Source: Carallia brachiata (Eukaryota > Streptophyta > Magnoliopsida > Malpighiales > Rhizophoraceae). From it: 64,000 bases of DNA. The first letter of the stretch is position 1; every line of letters begins with the position of its first letter. The stretch spans positions 427,720 through 491,719 of the forward strand of contig JADCRB010000033.1 of NCBI GenBank assembly GCA_021464245.1, read 5' to 3'. A model generated the notes under the pieces. That model made no database searches. It was given only the letters and a program-made list of their open reading frames with translations, and was not told the DNA's origin. Below, piece by piece: positions 59,710 through 64,000 of the stretch. Made by a program: the position numbers and the translations under genes.

Positions 59710-62700
59710 AGATGTATTTGCTCATTGATAGAGACCTTTTTTTGTTGTTTGGGGGGTGGTGGGGGCTGGGGGGGGGTTGAAGTTTGTAATTCAGTATACA
59801 TACTCATATTTTTTTGGTTCTTCATATTTTTCTTTAATCGTAAAGGATTGGTTCAGTACCATATTATTGTATAAGCATATATAGCGCGATGGACATAATC
59901 ACATACATAATCACATGTGATCATTTATATGTTCTGAATTTTTTTTTGTGTTTTTTTGACAATCTGACAGGCGCATGTGAGTCGGGTGCAAAGTTTTGCA
60001 TTTAAATATCTCTACTGAAGTTAAGTATGGCGTACTTCTCTTGTTCGAATTGAGATTTGAAAATTTGTTCGAATTGAGATTTGAAAACAAACTTCTTCTC
60101 AAAAAAATAGATCATATGATTCAAGTGAGATCCCACGAAAGATCTAACAAATTAAAAATTTGTCTTAAAGCAGTACTCCCCATAAAATTTTGTGATGATG
60201 ATATGTGGGCACATGTCCCAGTGAGATGACAATGTGTCAATGTATGATAATGGTCGTACAATCATGTCTGGTTAGCTGGACTTGGACACATAACCATAGA
60301 GTCCACTCCATAAAATTCAGTGCGTGTAATAAATGCTCAATAATGTGAATTGTATATCAATAACAGAGATTAGAGGATTAAAAATGAGGAAAAAGATTAA
60401 TGGTCAGGTAGTAATTAGAAGAAATGTCCAAAAGGTAGGAAATTTAGTTATTTGTGTAATTATATTAAATTTTTTTAATAAAAATAAAGTAATAATTTAT
60501 TACATTTTATTTTATTAATTTAATTGTATAAATAAGTAAATTTTTTGCATTCTAAATATTTCCTCTCGTCGCCACACACGCTGGACACGTACAGATTGCT
60601 AAAAATAAAAATAAAATTGAAAGTTAGTTCGCGTCAATTCAAGTTTCAAATTGGCTTTGATAGTCTTTGTCTTTTTCATATACATAAATCATTCTGTTCG
60701 TCCAACTTTTCCAATAATAAAGAAGAAAACACAGCGATGAGCACACAGCATCATTCATTTAGGATTCACAAATAGCAACGCACGCAAAAAAACAAAACCT
60801 TCCTGCCCACTTGCATGTCCTGTTAGGTCTTAATGTCGTGTGGAGACCACAAATTTCATAGAGATCGATTACATAGCAATGCTGCAATACAGTGAGAAGT
60901 AACAGAAGAAGAACGTGATTCATCCAACAATTTATATACTTTTTTTTTAATAATAATTCCTTAACTGGATTAGACCACATCTATGTGTACCCACCGTGTT
61001 ATTTTCAAATTTTTCCTTTTTTAAAAAAAAAATTTCACATGCATAATGTTTTATTTCACTCCAATGTGGAGGCCACTTTCTGTAACCGTCGGATCTCAGC
61101 ATGAATCTTCTTCTAAGAGTTATATATTCGTTACTGATCTTTTATACATGTTGGCTCCAAAAGCGAAGAAACAAACGCTATGGGGCATCACCCATCAGCC
61201 GAACTATAACGTCTGAATGAACATCAGTTATATGGACGTAGAAAATTAGATGTACAATAGTGGCATGCTTATATTGTCCCATTATAACGATTAATTATAT
61301 ATTTATAATCTTTATTATTATACATTGTAATTTGTAAAATATACTAATAATAATATAATAATAATAATAATGTGATATACAAATTCGACTCAAAAATATC
61401 CACTGATGGAATATTCCGTTTGGTCGTGATGGAATTGGAAAGTACTTCATTTTGTATCGTTGAACAACCGCGTTCACAATCACGCGTGGTGTCTATGAGG
61501 TCCATCGCACACAGTCAGTCTCCCAGAGGTACGAGGCGTAGAACATATAATGTTCACATGACACTCATAATTCTAACACAAGGCTGCAAGATAGTATTTT
61601 GGAAACCCCTTAGTCCAAATTTCCGTGAAATGGACGTTAAAAAGCTCACGATAAAATAAGGAAAAAAAAAGATATGTGAAATCAATCTTGATATTAATTT
61701 AATAATAAAAAATTAAAAATAAATAATATTTTTACCATCATCAATGAGACCTTTCAAGCCATTCTTTTATTAATGAAGACATACCAACAAGCATCATTTT
61801 TCTTTTCTTTTTTTTTTATTGCTATTTTCAAGTAATCTGTCGCCTCTTAGAAGCGCCGCAGCAATAGTATTTCTATAGAGGAGCCTTTCAATGCCTGGTA
61901 GGAAGGTGTCTCAGATCCAATGGATGATCTCGAACAAGGCATAGTCAGCCTTAAAATCTGCAGACTTAAACCTTTTAATGTCTTTTTGTATTCATATTCA
62001 TGGAAATTTTTTTTAAATATGAAAAATTAACCGCAAATATATTGATTACAATACTTATAAGCCGAAACTAATAGTCACTTATCAGCGTCCTCATTCAATC
62101 TCTTCTTTAAAAAGAATTTATCACTCGAACATTGTTAATTTAAGTGAGTCAACTTCATACCCAATTTCAATATTAATAAATTTAGAACTTAACACTGTAA
62201 TTTATATTTATTTAAGAGGGGTATAGTAAAAAAACTGTACCTAAACTAATTTAAAAAAAAAAAAAATCATCAATCAAGTTACTACTTATGCAGTTCCATG
62301 GAAATTTAATCAAATCTTGTGAATCTAATAATCCATATATTCTTATTATATAGAATCGCGAAATCGATATATTGACACTTGAAAAAGAAGTTGATTATGC
62401 ACCCCTGCAATCGTGTTTAGAATTTGCTACATTCGTTGTCGTTTGTTACGACGATGTTACGGTAAGTGGGCCTACCAACGAACAAAGCAGGGTCTCACAA
62501 ACAATAGTTCAGTCTCAGTCCAAATGACGGACAAATTAATAGAACCTTCTTAATTAGGACTTAATGAGTGTAAAGACAAGGCAATGGGCATCGCGTCACA
62601 TCCCTGTCTACGGGCCGTCAACATGGACCTTTCTAGGCCTATCAGTAAAATATTTTACGAGATTCTTATGTTTTACTAGGTATGGAGCTTTGTAATATGT

Positions 62701-64000
62701 TAGATAGTTAAATTTTTTAATAAAAATAAATTAATAAATATTATTAGATAAATTATATAATTATTTGAATATCATCTCAAATTAAGTAATGTAATAAAAT
62801 TCAATACAAAATACGAACAAAAGATTTTAATGTGCTTTGTATAATTGAGTAGTGTTGACGTAGAATTCAATTTGCACCACCGAGATCAAAGTTTAGAAGT
62901 TTGTTCGCCTGTAGCCAGACGTTCAATTGGGTTTAAAGCTCTTACACTTAAAATTTTATTTTAAAAATCTTAAATTTAAATTTTATGAAGAGATGAGCTA
63001 AATTTATGGAAAGAAGAAAATTATTTTATTATGTAATTTATGTTTTATTAATAGACAAAAAAAAAAGAAACAAAAAATAAAATCTGTGCAGTGTTGTAAT
63101 ATCCAGCCGTCGAATAGTCTGTGTTTGGTGTATCCTTTTTACAGAGACATTAAATTAAGACATTAACGTATAACCTCTCGCCATTACATGAGTAATAATT
63201 TTTTTTTTGTCTATCAAAAAATCTATTGGATCATGAGCTATATAATAAAAGTAGTTCTCATTATCCATATAAATCGTATAAGACGCTTTTTAAAATTAGG
63301 ACCTAAGATCTCTATGATAAAAGTTAAACTCTAATTATTAGAGTATCTTCTGAAAAACATGAGTGATGACTTACATTTTTTTTTTTCTCAATAAGAAATG
63401 CGGAATTGGCAATTTGTCTAATTTTGCCTAATCATTTTTTGCAATAAAGGCCTAATGTAAACCCCCTTAGTTACTTTGATAAAGGTCAATTTAGATTTTA
63501 AGAGAATCAAGACACGTTACGTTTTTCCTTGCCCAAAAAGAAAAAAGAAAAAAAAAACACTTTATGTTTTTCCTTATTTTAGCGAAAAAAGAAAAATAAC
63601 GTAATTTTCCTTTGGGTTACTTTAATGCCTTATATCCCCTTTGTTCTTTTTGTCTTGTTTTTTTCCTTTTGGTTTTTTCGGTGGTAGCACCTTATTCTTA
63701 TCAAACGCTTTGTAAACAATGACATCCACTCACAACTATTTTCCTTAAGATTTCTTTTTTTTTTTCCTTTTTGTTCAAAGATTTTCTTTTTTATCTATTA
63801 AAATTGATAACTCAGCGATAAGAGGATGAAGATGGTGAACGTCATGTTTAAAGTTCCTTCTTAAGATCTGAGTGTTAGAGACAGCACCTCTCAACCGCCC
63901 TTACAAAAACTTAGTGCTCGGTTCAAACCTTTTTTCAAGTGAATGGTGTACGTGTCTTTACAACGTCGGATCTCATGGGGAAAATTCGGCCCAGGAAAGG
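59710..64000. other. Right-hand intergenic region, no gene recognised
   Basis: AT-rich DNA upstream of the NPF gene. 59873-59992 resembles 43003-43115. A two-copy repeat of TTGTTCGAATTGAGATTTGA lies at 60041-60087. A (TAA)n microsatellite lies near 61340-61370. Open frames are short and unassigned. Confidence 0.5.

Overview
This window is nuclear DNA of a flowering plant, most likely a core eudicot. It is AT-rich, its genes are split by GT-AG introns, every recognisable gene belongs to a plant family, and the space between genes is packed with plant transposons. I recognised six host genes and rebuilt the exons of five from splice signals and family resemblance. From left to right they are a DUF569 fascin-like protein (+), a DYW-type pentatricopeptide repeat protein like Arabidopsis CRR28 (-), an h-type thioredoxin (-), a caprin-like RGG protein (-), AMP deaminase of the FAC1 type with about 20 exons (-), and an NRT1/PTR transporter of the NPF2 group (-). 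From memory, the order DUF569 / CRR28 / thioredoxin h / NPF matches Arabidopsis At1g59710-At1g59740 and, for three of the four, At1g69870-At1g69890. This would make the window an expanded version of an old syntenic block.

From about 26.4 kb to 48 kb the window is mostly transposable elements. In order these are a 184-bp LINE stub with a 15-bp target duplication, a small MITE, a probable LINE tail, two related SINEs and a fold-back MITE. Then comes a 5.95-kb LTR retrotransposon (32617-38566), followed by a broken inverted copy of the last NPF exon that carries a 2.1-kb LINE, a 2.7-kb Helitron (44189-46919) with a replication protein A fragment, and another LINE stub with a 17-bp target duplication.

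The most interesting object is inside the LTR retrotransposon. The element has two nearly identical LTRs and a decayed gag gene, and I see no protease, reverse transcriptase or integrase. It does carry an uninterrupted 203-codon reading frame (36177-36788) encoding a WUSCHEL-related homeodomain, a WUS-box-like LPLFP and a C-terminal LDLKL (EAR-type) motif. A TATAAAAG lies 95 bp upstream of its ATG, and further upstream is a tandem array in which each of seven repeats contains TATAAAAGG. This looks like a developmental transcription factor captured by a retroelement together with promoter-like DNA.

Three host genes have reading-frame breaks: one missing base in CRR28, two missing bases in NPF exon 4, and a three-frame first exon in AMP deaminase that an 83-bp intron could also explain. 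They may be assembly errors or real lesions. The NPF case is notable because the inverted pseudogene copy retains the two bases that the main gene lacks.
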